A stretch of DNA of 64,000 bases from contig CAZQJC010000371.1 in assembly GCA_964593795.1 (NCBI GenBank), forward strand, positions 1 through 64,000. The letters run 5' to 3'. The DNA comes from JAHFDS01 sp964593795. GTDB lineage: Bacteria > Myxococcota_A > Polyangia > JAHFDS01. Position 1 is the first letter of the stretch; the number at the start of each line of letters is the position of its first letter. The notes beneath the pieces were generated by a model. It was not told the DNA's origin and ran no database searches. It worked only from the letters and a program-made list of their open reading frames with translations. Of the stretch, positions 33,025 to 41,635 are shown piece by piece. The translations under genes were made by a program, and so were the position numbers.

Positions 33025-33740
33025 GCCACCCTCGAAATGGACAGGTGCTCGTCCCAGGTGCGCCGGGTCTTCACACTCTCGAGCTCGGCCCTGGCGCCAA
33101 GGGTGTCGTCGGGATCGAGGGCGAGGAGGCGCTCGAAGCCACTTTGGGCAACGCCACAGCAGCCGATCCGCCACATGCAGCGTGCCCTGCCCTGCAGGCA
33201 GCGGAGGAAGCCGAGGTTGTTCTTGTGGTGCGAAGGCAGCCGCGCGCCGCCCAGGTGCTCGAGGCTGAGCTCGCCGATCCGCAGCCCGACCTCGTAGTAG
33301 CGAATGGCATCGGAGGGATCGCGATCGAAGGACTCGTCGCCGAGCCGGGCGTGGGCCGCGAGGCAGCGCAGGTCCACCTCGAGGAGCGCGGCGGCGTGCT
33401 CGGCGTCGACCGGCAGCTCGTCGGGAAGCGGTGCCGTCCGCCTGCTCGCGAACGCGAACTCCAGCTCGGCGTCGGATACCTCGGGGTCCTCGGTGCACAA
33501 GCTGAGCGGCTCGAGACCGAGCGCGACCGGATCGAACCGGACATCCACGACGTCACCCGTGACATGGGTCTCGCCGAGCTCGGTCCAGCGCCGTCGGACC
33601 GCCACGACGGCGATCTCGCCCGGCACGACCTCGGCCACGTCGACGCTGCGCAGGACGACTCGATCGTGCGGGACCGCGCCGACGGTTCGACAGCGAGCGT
33701 GCCTGCGGAAGACTCGGTGGACGACGAGCTGGAGATACAT
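33021..33740 (-). CDS. Unknown protein with TPR-like C-terminal helices
   Basis: A 239-residue protein. The first half is strand-rich and unrecognised (GEIAVVAVRRRWTELGE, VDVRFDPVALGLE). Residues about 130-225 show paired helices with TPR-type spacing, such as DAIRYYEVGLRIGELSLEHL and SGFERLLALDPDDTLGARAE. ATG 33740 follows AAGGAGG. First gene of an operon with the zinc-ribbon and pseudo-receiver genes, suggesting an adaptor complex. It stands between the prophage and the nuclease unit, and could belong to either. Confidence 0.65.
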   Translation of the reverse strand: MYLQLVVHRVFRRHARCRTVGAVPHDRVVLRSVDVAEVVPGEIAVVAVRRRWTELGETHVTGDVVDVRFDPVALGLEPLSLCTEDPEVSDAELEFAFASRRTAPLPDELPVDAEHAAALLEVDLRCLAAHARLGDESFDRDPSDAIRYYEVGLRIGELSLEHLGGARLPSHHKNNLGFLRCLQGRARCMWRIGCCGVAQSGFERLLALDPDDTLGARAELESVKTRRTWDEHLSISRVA

Positions 33741-33825
33741 GGGCCTGCCTCCTTGTACTGAACATTAGATCAGCACACTGACAGGGGCAAAGAATCGGCG
33801 TGGATCCGGCCGATCGGAGGGGATG

Positions 33826-34431
33826 TCAGCCTGGACCGCCCGCGTCGCGGACAACGGGCGTCGGGGTGGTCTCGCGCCTCGGCGCGGGCTCGTCGTGCAT
33901 GAGGTCGGAGCACCGGGACAGCGTCCGCGCGGCACCTTCACGATCACCAGCAGCCTGCAGCGACGCCGCGGTCAGAATCGCCCCACCCATCTGGGTCGAC
34001 CGCGACCTGGCTCTCTCGGCCAGCACGTCTGGTTGCGTGGCAGCCATGATGGCGGCCGAGGCAGCGGCGATGCCCATCGCGACGGCGGCGATCCTGTCGG
34101 CGTCCTCGTGACCGGTGCCGCCGGCGTTGAAGGCCGAACCGAGCGCGACGGCGGCCAGGGCGGCGCCGCCGATCTGGATGCCACCGAACGTCGTGGCCCA
34201 GATCCGGTTGTTGCGGAAGTTCCCGGCCGACGTGTTCGCCAGGACGGCGCAGTCGCGCGCGAGCTCGGCGATGCTCGGCTCCTGGAGCAGTCCCTCAGGG
34301 ATGCGCAGCATCGAGTGCGAGCCCACGTACGCGTAGCGGGGCTGGGTGGCGCTTCGACTCGGCAACTCCCACTGCGCGATGCAGGACAGAACGAGCGGCG
34401 CGAGGACGGCGGCGGAAAATGCGGGGCGCAC
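33826..34431 (-). CDS. Lipoprotein at the distal end of the prophage tail genes
   Basis: A 201-residue protein starting with GTG 34431 after AGGAGGT. The N-terminus has a hydrophobic stretch ending in LVLSC, a lipobox, so the mature protein would be anchored in a membrane. Two further hydrophobic segments (IGGAALAAVALGSAFNAGG and AAVAMGIAAASAAIMAA) suggest membrane insertion. It follows the tail-tube gene by about 20 bases in the same direction. It may be a prophage-borne envelope protein, such as a superinfection-exclusion lipoprotein; that is inference. Confidence 0.65.
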   Translation of the reverse strand: MRPAFSAAVLAPLVLSCIAQWELPSRSATQPRYAYVGSHSMLRIPEGLLQEPSIAELARDCAVLANTSAGNFRNNRIWATTFGGIQIGGAALAAVALGSAFNAGGTGHEDADRIAAVAMGIAAASAAIMAATQPDVLAERARSRSTQMGGAILTAASLQAAGDREGAARTLSRCSDLMHDEPAPRRETTPTPVVRDAGGPG

Positions 34432-34452
34432 GGGTCACCTCCTGCAGCGAGA

Positions 34453-34911
34453 TCAGCTGAGCTGGAAGTAGTCGTAGGTGAGGGTGATCGACTCGATGAC
34501 GGACTCGTCGCTGCCGTTGTCCCACTCGCCGGCCACGAACTTGATCGGGAAGGCGCGGTAGAGAGTCCAGCGGCGCAGCGTCGAGCCGTCGCGGTCCATC
34601 TGCACGATGGCGAGGTTCCGCTTGTACCGAGGGTCGGGAAGGCCGAGGCCGCTCGCGACGCTGACGACATCCGAGAACCAGCGGAAGAGGTCCTTGTCTT
34701 GCGTCGCGCCGCGCTCGAGCGTGACGTCGGAGAAGCTGAGGCGGCCGGGGCTCTTGTAGGGGATCGCGGCGCCGCCCTCGTAGTGCTCGGACTTGCCGAG
34801 CTCCGCGGACAGCTCCGAGCACTTGGCGAAGCCCGCCCAACCGAACCCGTCGATGCCGATGCGGAAGCGCCAGCGCGAGTGAAACGACCGCGGTTGACCG
34901 AGGATCGCCAT
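34453..34911 (-). CDS. Contractile tail tube protein
   Basis: A 152-residue phage tail tube protein (T4 gp19/PF06841 and XkdM-like). The sequence FRIGIDGFGWAGFAKCSELS and the closing ESITLTYDYFQLS are typical of this family. It forms the hexameric inner tube surrounded by sheath. It lies directly after the sheath gene, 2 bases from its stop, as in PBSX-like phages. In intact relatives this gene is followed by a tail chaperone and tape-measure gene; here neither is present. Confidence 0.9.
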   Translation of the reverse strand: MAILGQPRSFHSRWRFRIGIDGFGWAGFAKCSELSAELGKSEHYEGGAAIPYKSPGRLSFSDVTLERGATQDKDLFRWFSDVVSVASGLGLPDPRYKRNLAIVQMDRDGSTLRRWTLYRAFPIKFVAGEWDNGSDESVIESITLTYDYFQLS

Positions 34912-34913
34912 GA

Positions 34914-37121
34914 TCAGCCTCCTCCCGCGAGCTCGGCCTCGAGCGCGCGCGTGTCCTGCGCGATGCGCAGCACGATAAACTCCGCGGGCTTGTTGGTGGC
35001 GAGCCCGACGCGGATGTACATGCGGCCCGCCATCCGCGCCGACGGCGGGTTCAACGTCTCGGAGACGTCGACGAAGAAGGCCTTGTCGGCCTCGGCGCTG
35101 GCGAAGGCACCGTTGCGCATCTGGTCGACCAGGAACGCGGTGATCGTGCGGGCGACCTCGGCGCGAAGGTCTTCGGTGTTCGAGCGGTGGCGCGCAAACT
35201 CGAGGCCGCGCCGAAGGCTGCGCTCGATGAACGAGACGCCCCTTCGCTCGGCGACGTACGGAAAGCTGCCATCGGCACGCAGCGTTCGCGAGCCGTCGAT
35301 GAACCGCGGCAGGCCGGGCGCAGTGGTGAGCGGGTTGATGCGCTTCGGGTAGACGAGGTCTCGACGGCGCTCCTCGAGGACCTCGTCCGTCTCGAAACCG
35401 AGCACGCCGAGGAGGCGACCGCGGTCGATGCCGGCCGGCGGGTCGTAGATGCCGCCGGGGCTGGCGGCGTCGGTGCGCGCGAAGGTGCCGCAGATGGCGC
35501 CAGACGGTGGCGCCACGATGTCGACGGCACCGCCGAAGACCGACCGGGTCGGGTTCGGGATGCGGATCCGCGGCCAGTAGATGGCGGCATGCTCGGAGGC
35601 ACCGAGCAGCACCGCCGTGCGCTCGACGTAGTCGACCATCGCGACGGCGTCGAGTCCCGGGGGCGGATCGAGGACCGCGAAGACGAAGCCGCCACGCACC
35701 TGCTCCGCGTAGCGGACCAGCGCCTCGTGCACGGTCGGCGTAGCGCGACCGGGAACCGTGACGAGCGAGAGGTCGAGGACTCGGTCGAGACCGAACAGGC
35801 CCGTGCGGCCCGCCTCCGCGCCGACGAAGTCGGCATCAACCAGGCCGACGAGGCCGTCGTCGCCACCCGCCAAGGTGGCGATCTGTGGCTCCAGCGTGCG
35901 AGCGGTGCCGAGGACGGACACTCGGATCAGCCGCGAACCGGATTGCTCGTCGTTGAGGGTTAGCTCGAGCGGCCGGGCTGCCTGGGCATCGAGCGCGAGG
36001 TTGACCCAGCGTTCCCGGAAGACGCCGTCCTCGAAGAGCAGCAGGTCGAATCGCTCGCGTTCGCCGGAGGTGGCTGCACGCACCACGACCTGGAGGTGAT
36101 TCGCGAATGCGCCAGGGTCCCGGCCTTCGAGGCGAACGGCAGGCACGGTCCCGGCGTCGCTGCCGAGCACGCGGCCTGCTGGCAGACCGAGGGCGGCAAC
36201 GGTGCCGGGCCGCACCTCGATCGAGGCCGTGGCGCCCGTCGCCGTCGTCCGCAGCTCGAGCGCGCCACTCGTGCTTGCCGTGGCGCGAACACCGGGAAGG
36301 GAGGAGCCGATGGCAGTGACGAGATCGGGCGCTGTGACGGCCCGCAGGCTGGGCAGATTTCCCGAGCCCACGGCGGGACCGACAGCGATGCCGAGGGGGC
36401 CCGCGGCCGTGCCACCCACGATCTCGAGACGGCTCGCCGTGCCCCGCGTGTCGGATTGGAGCCGCACGACATCGCGCTCGACGAGCGCCCGTACGCCACC
36501 GAGATCGGCATTGAGCGCGGCCGCCACCTCGGCTGCCGTCGCATGCGCCACGTCGGCGAAGGCGGAGGCTACGACCAGGAAGTCCTGGACCGGCCCGCCG
36601 TCCACGCGAACGAGCAGCGTCATGCCGTCGGCGAGCGCGAACGGACCGACCTGGGACGCGACGCTGGCGGGGGCGCCGTGGAAGGCGACCTCGGTATCCG
36701 CGGCGCCGTTTGCCGACAGGACGAGGCGGTCACCGTCGCGCAATGCGAAGGGTCCGGGGGCGCTGGAGGCAACGGCCGGCGTCGGAGCGCCGCCAGACAC
36801 CAGCTGGCCGACCGCGACCCGTGCGGTGGCCGACGCCGGATTGCCAGGATCGGCGTAGTGCGCGGTCCGCACGACCCAGAGGTGACTGCCGCCGTTCTGG
36901 AAGAAGCCGAGCGCGGCGAGGGCGAGGTCCGACTCGCGTGAGAAGCCGCCGAATCGATCCTCGTAGTCTTCGAACGAGGTGCAGAGAACCGCCCGGCCAA
37001 TCGGGCCCCGGCGAGCGACACCGACCGCACCCGCGATCGAGGTGGGCAGCGCCTCGACGCCGCGAACCCGCGGCGGCTCCTCGACCACCACGACCTTGGA
37101 CGACAGCAACTCGGCGCTCAT
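34914..37121 (-). CDS. Contractile tail sheath protein
   Basis: A 735-residue tail sheath protein. The N-terminus carries VEALPTSIAGAVGVARRGPI and the LWVVR segment, and the C-terminus has the sheath core (INPLTTAPGLPRFIDGSRTL, then SLRRGLEFARHRSNTEDLRA and AGRMYIRVG). At 735 residues it is longer than the usual 400-500; the extra material (residues about 110-350) is strand-rich and repetitive. The gene overlaps the upstream one by 4 bases and precedes the tube gene. Together they show that the element encoded a contractile (myovirus or injection-type) tail. Confidence 0.92.
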   Translation of the reverse strand: MSAELLSSKVVVVEEPPRVRGVEALPTSIAGAVGVARRGPIGRAVLCTSFEDYEDRFGGFSRESDLALAALGFFQNGGSHLWVVRTAHYADPGNPASATARVAVGQLVSGGAPTPAVASSAPGPFALRDGDRLVLSANGAADTEVAFHGAPASVASQVGPFALADGMTLLVRVDGGPVQDFLVVASAFADVAHATAAEVAAALNADLGGVRALVERDVVRLQSDTRGTASRLEIVGGTAAGPLGIAVGPAVGSGNLPSLRAVTAPDLVTAIGSSLPGVRATASTSGALELRTTATGATASIEVRPGTVAALGLPAGRVLGSDAGTVPAVRLEGRDPGAFANHLQVVVRAATSGERERFDLLLFEDGVFRERWVNLALDAQAARPLELTLNDEQSGSRLIRVSVLGTARTLEPQIATLAGGDDGLVGLVDADFVGAEAGRTGLFGLDRVLDLSLVTVPGRATPTVHEALVRYAEQVRGGFVFAVLDPPPGLDAVAMVDYVERTAVLLGASEHAAIYWPRIRIPNPTRSVFGGAVDIVAPPSGAICGTFARTDAASPGGIYDPPAGIDRGRLLGVLGFETDEVLEERRRDLVYPKRINPLTTAPGLPRFIDGSRTLRADGSFPYVAERRGVSFIERSLRRGLEFARHRSNTEDLRAEVARTITAFLVDQMRNGAFASAEADKAFFVDVSETLNPPSARMAGRMYIRVGLATNKPAEFIVLRIAQDTRALEAELAGGG

Positions 37122-37987
37122 GGCTGACTCCCCGTGGGTTCCGTGTGGAGGTGCGTGCTTGTGGTGGCTGCAGCGACGTCCAGGGGGCGGGACTCGTCGA
37201 CGTCGAAGCCGCGCACCACGAGGCCCGTCATGAAGGCATGGACGCCGTCGCGGTCGTTGATCGACGTCCGGAGCTCGCCCTCGGGATCCAGCTCCCAGCG
37301 CACGTGGCCGAGGTGCGGATGCTGGTGGTCTCGCGGCATCGAGAGCCAGCGATTCCGGTGGAGGAAGCTCATCACCCCGGACATCAGCGTGAGCAGCTCG
37401 ACCGTGCGGTCCGACGCGCCCGTCAGCGAGAACACGAGGTCCACGGTGAGCGGCGGACGCATGCGCACGACCTCAGGGCCGAGGCCGTACTCGGCGATCT
37501 CGCTCGAGCCGTAGAACCGGTTCTCCCGGATCCGCGGCCCGGTCACCACCACGGCCGGCAGCTCCGCGATCGCGACCTGGCCGTCCAATGGCGTGGCGTC
37601 GTAGTCCACGTGGACCGCGAGGCTGGTATTGGCGAGGAGCTGGCTCTGCAGCTCGCGCAGCAGGGTCCGCACGAGCCGGGTGAGGTCGGCCTCCTCGAGC
37701 AGCCGGGCGCGCTGGTATCGGTAGGCGTCGGCGATCCCCACGACCTCGCCTGGTACCGGCTGGCCAAGGTCGTCCAGGTTCTGGAGCTCGATGGACACCG
37801 CACCCGGCGGGTGCGCCGGTGCGCGCAGGAGCACGTGGTCGACGCTGACGGCAACGATCTCCGCCGGCCGGTCGCCAAACCGCACGAGGACGCCGGGGCC
37901 GAGACCGGCACCGAAGAGCCGCACGACATCGCCACCGACGGCGGGGCCGGAGCCGGGTTCGATGGCACGCAGGGTTGGCGGCGCCAT
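37118..37987 (-). CDS. Phage tail-region protein with IPT/TIG domain
   Basis: A 289-residue protein. The first about 80 residues form an IPT/TIG immunoglobulin-like fold (LRAIEPGSGPAVGGDVVRLF, then VLLRAPAHPPG). The rest matches the XkdJ-like position between the gp10-like protein and sheath and has HLGHVRWELDPEGELRTSIN. It is probably a tail-completion or terminator protein. The start is ATG 37987, touching the upstream stop (TGATG); GTG 37990 is equally possible. Confidence 0.7.
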   Translation of the reverse strand: MAPPTLRAIEPGSGPAVGGDVVRLFGAGLGPGVLVRFGDRPAEIVAVSVDHVLLRAPAHPPGAVSIELQNLDDLGQPVPGEVVGIADAYRYQRARLLEEADLTRLVRTLLRELQSQLLANTSLAVHVDYDATPLDGQVAIAELPAVVVTGPRIRENRFYGSSEIAEYGLGPEVVRMRPPLTVDLVFSLTGASDRTVELLTLMSGVMSFLHRNRWLSMPRDHQHPHLGHVRWELDPEGELRTSINDRDGVHAFMTGLVVRGFDVDESRPLDVAAATTSTHLHTEPTGSQP

Positions 37988-38550
37988 CACGCGCCCCTGA
38001 GGCCCACACGACGGGCCACGCTGCGGAGGAATCGCTCCTGCGCACCGCGCGCGAAGCGCCGAAAGGCCGGTCGGAGGAAGGGCCGCGCCGGGATCTGGAC
38101 GACCACGACGCCTCGACCCGTGCCGCCGCCATTGGCCCCTTCGCCGGCCTCCTTCGCCGCGGCGTGGAGGAATCTCCGCATCGCGGCGGTCATCGGGATG
38201 ACGATCGGGCCCGAGCCGAACTCGTTGAGCTGTGCGATGTCGGCCAGCGAGGGCCCCGCCTTGCGGGGCACGCCGACGAACGCGCGATCCCCCGACACGA
38301 TGGTCGCGATGGCGCTGCGCAGCTCGCCGCGCACGAGGAGCGCCTTCTCGCCGACGAAGCCACCCAGCCGGCGGGCGGCGAGCGTCATGGCCGCTGGTGG
38401 CGCCAGCTCCACTTGATCGGTCAGCCCACGCACTATCTCGGCGCGCAGGCGCTCGGCCTCCTGCCGAAGCGTCGAGGTGACGGCCTGCCCGAGGTCGCGC
38501 GCACCGCGGGCGAGGAGCTCCCGCGCCAGGCCCCAGCTCCCAGTCTTCAC
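37987..38550 (-). CDS. HK97 gp10-like / virion morphogenesis protein
   Basis: A 187-residue protein with the head-tail connection family pattern: GPSLADIAQLNEFGSGPIVI followed by the hallmark PARPFLRPAF. Such proteins complete the neck and set tail attachment. The N-terminal helical part (ARELLARGARDLGQAVTSTL) is typical. It overlaps both neighbours by 1-4 bases and occupies the XkdI-like position. Confidence 0.82.
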   Translation of the reverse strand: MKTGSWGLARELLARGARDLGQAVTSTLRQEAERLRAEIVRGLTDQVELAPPAAMTLAARRLGGFVGEKALLVRGELRSAIATIVSGDRAFVGVPRKAGPSLADIAQLNEFGSGPIVIPMTAAMRRFLHAAAKEAGEGANGGGTGRGVVVVQIPARPFLRPAFRRFARGAQERFLRSVARRVGLRGA

Positions 38551-39056
38551 GCCAGCCTCCTGGCGCCCACCAACCGCGACTCGAACCGGCAGTGGAGCAG
38601 GTTGCGATGCGACCTCAGCAGGCCGAGCCCGAAGCCGATGGGTCTGGCCTCGACGAGATACAGGCCAGGCGGGGTCGCGACGGCGCAGACCAGCGCGCCG
38701 GCCTTGTCGTGGATTGCCCCCAATCGGTCGCCGACGCGGATGAGCGGTGCTCCGGTCGTCAGCTCGACCAGTCCGAGCCGCTCGAGGTCACGGAAGTGGA
38801 AGACGAGCGCGATGTCGGACGTCGGCGATCGGCCAGATGCGGTCTGCTGAAGCGCCTCCCACGCGTCAGGTTCGACCTGGCACGGCACGCGAACCGGAGG
38901 CCGCTCCGCGCGTGCGCGCGCGCCGGGGCGGTCGACGTCGGTGCCCGTCAGCCGTGGCTCGCGGAAGTCAGCGTCATACCCTGGTGACGCCGCCGTGCCG
39001 GCCGTGTCGAGTCGGAACAGCACCGCCGAGAACGCGAAGATGAGGCGGCCCCTCAC
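38547..39056 (-). CDS. Phage neck/head-closure protein, unrecognised family
   Basis: A 169-residue frame in the head-tail connector block, overlapping its neighbours by 4 bases each. The C-terminal half reads as a beta-rich small domain (LIRVGDRLGAIHDKAGALVC, then LYLVEARPIGFG), which fits head-closure proteins by position. I do not recognise a family by sequence. A function in neck assembly is inferred from order only. Confidence 0.55.
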   Translation of the reverse strand: MRGRLIFAFSAVLFRLDTAGTAASPGYDADFREPRLTGTDVDRPGARARAERPPVRVPCQVEPDAWEALQQTASGRSPTSDIALVFHFRDLERLGLVELTTGAPLIRVGDRLGAIHDKAGALVCAVATPPGLYLVEARPIGFGLGLLRSHRNLLHCRFESRLVGARRLA

Positions 39057-39679
39057 GCGGCACCGAGGCCCATCGGACGGCAGTAGGGGGCAAGGAGGTC
39101 CGCCAGGTCAGGGTCCCCCACCAGGGCGGCATCGCTGGACATGGGTGCGAGCCGATACGACTGGTCACGAGTCCGCTCCTCGATGAGCCGTGCGCGAAGG
39201 CGTGCGTCGTCGGCGTCGGCGCTCAAGAGTGGTGCGAGCCACTGGCGGACGAGGAGCATCGTCGCCCGGCGGATCGCGGGCGGCGTGCGGCCGAACGGCG
39301 TGCCGTCCGGCTCGGTGTAGCCCCAGAGGCCCATTGCCTCGACGTTGGCGACGCCGCGAGGGAACACGCCCCCGCGCAGCGCGAGCAGCGGCGCATCGAA
39401 GCCGGGCTCGACGGGCGCACCGACGATGACGACCTCGGCGATCGGCAGCTCGACCCCACCGACGACGAGCCGGTCGAGCCGGATGGGCGGGACCGGCGGC
39501 TCCAGTGCCGCAGTCCCGCGGCCGCTCATGCGGAGCGCGCGCTCACGTGGCGCGAAGAACCAGCCGGTCAGTCGATCGATGAGTGCGCTGGCCTCTTCGA
39601 TGAGCCGCGCCAGGCGCACGTCGTCGGCCTGCGCGATCGTCACGCCCTCAGCACGCAGGTCAGCCACGGTCGCGTACAT
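39053..39679 (-). CDS. Head-tail connector protein (gp6-like)
   Basis: A 208-residue protein. MYATVADLRAEGVTIAQADD and LARLIEEASALIDRLTGWFF match the head-tail connector gp6/DUF1320-type fold, with its repeat of helices that forms the ring under the portal. It occupies the XkdH-like place, between capsid and gp10-like genes. Confidence 0.75.
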   Translation of the reverse strand: MYATVADLRAEGVTIAQADDVRLARLIEEASALIDRLTGWFFAPRERALRMSGRGTAALEPPVPPIRLDRLVVGGVELPIAEVVIVGAPVEPGFDAPLLALRGGVFPRGVANVEAMGLWGYTEPDGTPFGRTPPAIRRATMLLVRQWLAPLLSADADDARLRARLIEERTRDQSYRLAPMSSDAALVGDPDLADLLAPYCRPMGLGAA

Positions 39680-39690
39680 CGGCCCTCCGA

Positions 39691-40026
39691 TCAGCCGCGC
39701 CCGCGGCGGATCCCCGTCGGCTTCAGGTCCGCGCTCGCCACGGCGCCCGTCGCGTCGATCGGGTCCGCTGCCGCGTGTCGCCGCTTGGCCTCCTCCTCCG
39801 CGCTCTCGAGCGCGCGCGCCTCCTCCTCGGTGGCCACGTCGAAGGCGAGCGGCGAGCCCGCGTCGTCGGCCACCTGCCTCACCGTGCGGAGGTAGTCGGC
39901 GACCTCCTTGGTCACGCGATGCCAGCCGCGCTCCTCGCGGAAGGAATGACCCGCGTAGTGGTACCGGCGCAGCACATGCCGCCGGCTCGCGTCAAAGGGC
40001 TTGAGTCGAACGAGCTGGGTCTCCAT
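39691..40026 (-). CDS. Small phage structural-region protein
   Basis: A 111-residue protein from ATG 40026, which follows GGAGGGG. It starts METQLVRLKPFDASRRHVLR and has a helical, acidic C-terminal part (EEEARALESAEEEAKRRH). No family recognised. It sits just downstream of the capsid gene, like small capsid-associated or decoration proteins in related phages. Confidence 0.6.
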   Translation of the reverse strand: METQLVRLKPFDASRRHVLRRYHYAGHSFREERGWHRVTKEVADYLRTVRQVADDAGSPLAFDVATEEEARALESAEEEAKRRHAAADPIDATGAVASADLKPTGIRRGRG

Positions 40027-40037
40027 GTCCCCCTCCG

Positions 40038-40976
40038 TCAGACGCGCACGTTGATGGCTCTGGCCACGCCGACCTCGTCCGCGTACCGGACGTCGAAGCG
40101 CAGCGTGGCGACGATCCGCAGCTGGCCCGCCGAGATGTCGCGCCACGACTCGATTCGCACCTGGCGCCAGATGCCGAAGACGATGTTCTGGGGCTGCACG
40201 AGCAGGGCCGCCGACTGGTTCTGCTGGGCGCCCAGGTTCTCGGGAAACAGTGGGATCGGCTGGACCGGGACGCCCGAGTACAGGACTGGCGTGTCGGTCT
40301 CGAGGTAGCGATCGCCCGCCGCGGTCGCGCGCTCGGCCAGCTGACGGCGGTAGCCGAGCTCCGCGTCGACGCTGGTCAGATACGCGAGCGCCTTCTTGTC
40401 GCGCAGGTACTCGCTCGGCAGCGAGCGGATGAGCTCGTGCAGGATCTGTGGGGAAAGCGGCTGTCCGGCCGCGTCCACGATCTGGCTCGTGGCCTGGACG
40501 AGGAGGCCGTCCATCACAGCGAGGAACGGATCCGGCGACGTCCGGTTGCCGTTCACCCCGACGTCTTCCATGTCGCGGGCGATGGCTTCCGCCATCATCT
40601 CGATGATCGTCTGCCGCAGATCACCGCGCTCGATGCTGTCCTCGAGGACCTCGTCGGAGAGGCGAATCTCGGCGCGGAAGAGCTTGGCGTCGAGCTCCAC
40701 CATCGAGAAGTCCGGACGACTGCGGGCTGCGAGATCTAGCGGCACGTTCTCCGTGCCCGGGCGAAGGATGCGACTCGACAGTCGGATGCGCGGGATCTGC
40801 TGCTTGGGCGCCGCCATCGGGACGACGGTGGACATGCCCATCAGTACCGACTTCTTCGTGAGCAGGCGCAGGAACTTCTTCGCCTGCGCCGGCAGGAGCA
40901 CGCCACCGCCCGCGGTCATCTCCTGGAGCGCGAGGTCGGCCTTCTCGAGTGCTTCGCGGTTCGGCAGGTAGCTCAT
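40038..40976 (-). CDS. Major capsid protein (HK97-type fold expected)
   Basis: A 312-residue capsid protein. The helical start (ALEKADLALQEMTAGGGVLL) and later segments DFSMVELDAKLFRAEIRLSD and LPSEYLRDKKALAYLTSVDA, plus NIVFGIWRQVRIESWRDISA near the end, match phage major capsid proteins. At 312 residues it is in the normal range. It is placed between the scaffold-like gene and connector genes, the XkdG position. A long-lived, abundant product is expected, with good translation signals. Confidence 0.88.
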   Translation of the reverse strand: MSYLPNREALEKADLALQEMTAGGGVLLPAQAKKFLRLLTKKSVLMGMSTVVPMAAPKQQIPRIRLSSRILRPGTENVPLDLAARSRPDFSMVELDAKLFRAEIRLSDEVLEDSIERGDLRQTIIEMMAEAIARDMEDVGVNGNRTSPDPFLAVMDGLLVQATSQIVDAAGQPLSPQILHELIRSLPSEYLRDKKALAYLTSVDAELGYRRQLAERATAAGDRYLETDTPVLYSGVPVQPIPLFPENLGAQQNQSAALLVQPQNIVFGIWRQVRIESWRDISAGQLRIVATLRFDVRYADEVGVARAINVRV

Positions 40977-40990
40977 CGAGGGCTCCTTGG

Positions 40991-41635
40991 TCAGCGGTCG
41001 ATGTCGTGGAAGGAGACCGACTTGTCGACGGCGTCTCGGTCGGCCGGTCGGTTGAGGTCGAGCGGCCAGGAGGTGTCCTCGGCCGCGTCGGCCTTCGTGG
41101 TGCGTCCCTCCGCCGGCAGGCTGGCGGGCAAGCCCGCACGCTTCTCGAGCTGCGCGATGCGCTGTCCCTGGTCCTTGACCGCACCGGTCAACGTGCGCAG
41201 GTCGGCGCCGAGGGAGCGCAGCTGCTCGCCGTCCCCCTTGCGGGCTTCGAGCAGCTGCCGCAGCTCTCCGAGGGAGCTCCTGATGTCGTCGAGCGGATCG
41301 GCGGCAGACTTCGACGCCGAATCCGCGGCGGCATTGCCGGTCAATGCCGCGAGCGCGTCGATGCTCGCCCGAGCCTGCGCGACCAGGCTGTTCAGGACCT
41401 CTGGGCTCAGCTCCTCGCCCTCGAGCTCGCCCACCGCTGCAGCGAGCTCCTCGATGACGGCTTCGAGCGCGGCAACGGGGGTTTCGGCGGTGGTCTCGGA
41501 GTCGTCAGGCATTGCGTCACTCCTCTTCACGATGAGAAAGCGGTGCAGGTTGGCGGCGCGGTCGACGAGCGAGACCTCCTCGACCACGATGTCGATGAGC
41601 CGGTGATTGCCGCAGTCCTTGGCGCGGGCGGTCAC
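40991..41635 (-). CDS. Prohead protease C-part and scaffold protein
   Basis: A 214-residue protein from GTG 41635 (GTGA overlap, GGAGGG upstream). The first 35 residues read RLIDIVVEEVSLVDRAANLH, a segment normally at the end of XkdF/prohead-protease domains, here separated from the rest of that domain in the upstream gene. The remainder is an alanine- and glutamate-rich coiled coil (residues about 55-165), as in scaffolding proteins, with a polar tail. It probably supplies scaffold and perhaps the catalytic serine to the protease half encoded upstream. Confidence 0.75.
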   Translation of the reverse strand: MTARAKDCGNHRLIDIVVEEVSLVDRAANLHRFLIVKRSDAMPDDSETTAETPVAALEAVIEELAAAVGELEGEELSPEVLNSLVAQARASIDALAALTGNAAADSASKSAADPLDDIRSSLGELRQLLEARKGDGEQLRSLGADLRTLTGAVKDQGQRIAQLEKRAGLPASLPAEGRTTKADAAEDTSWPLDLNRPADRDAVDKSVSFHDIDR

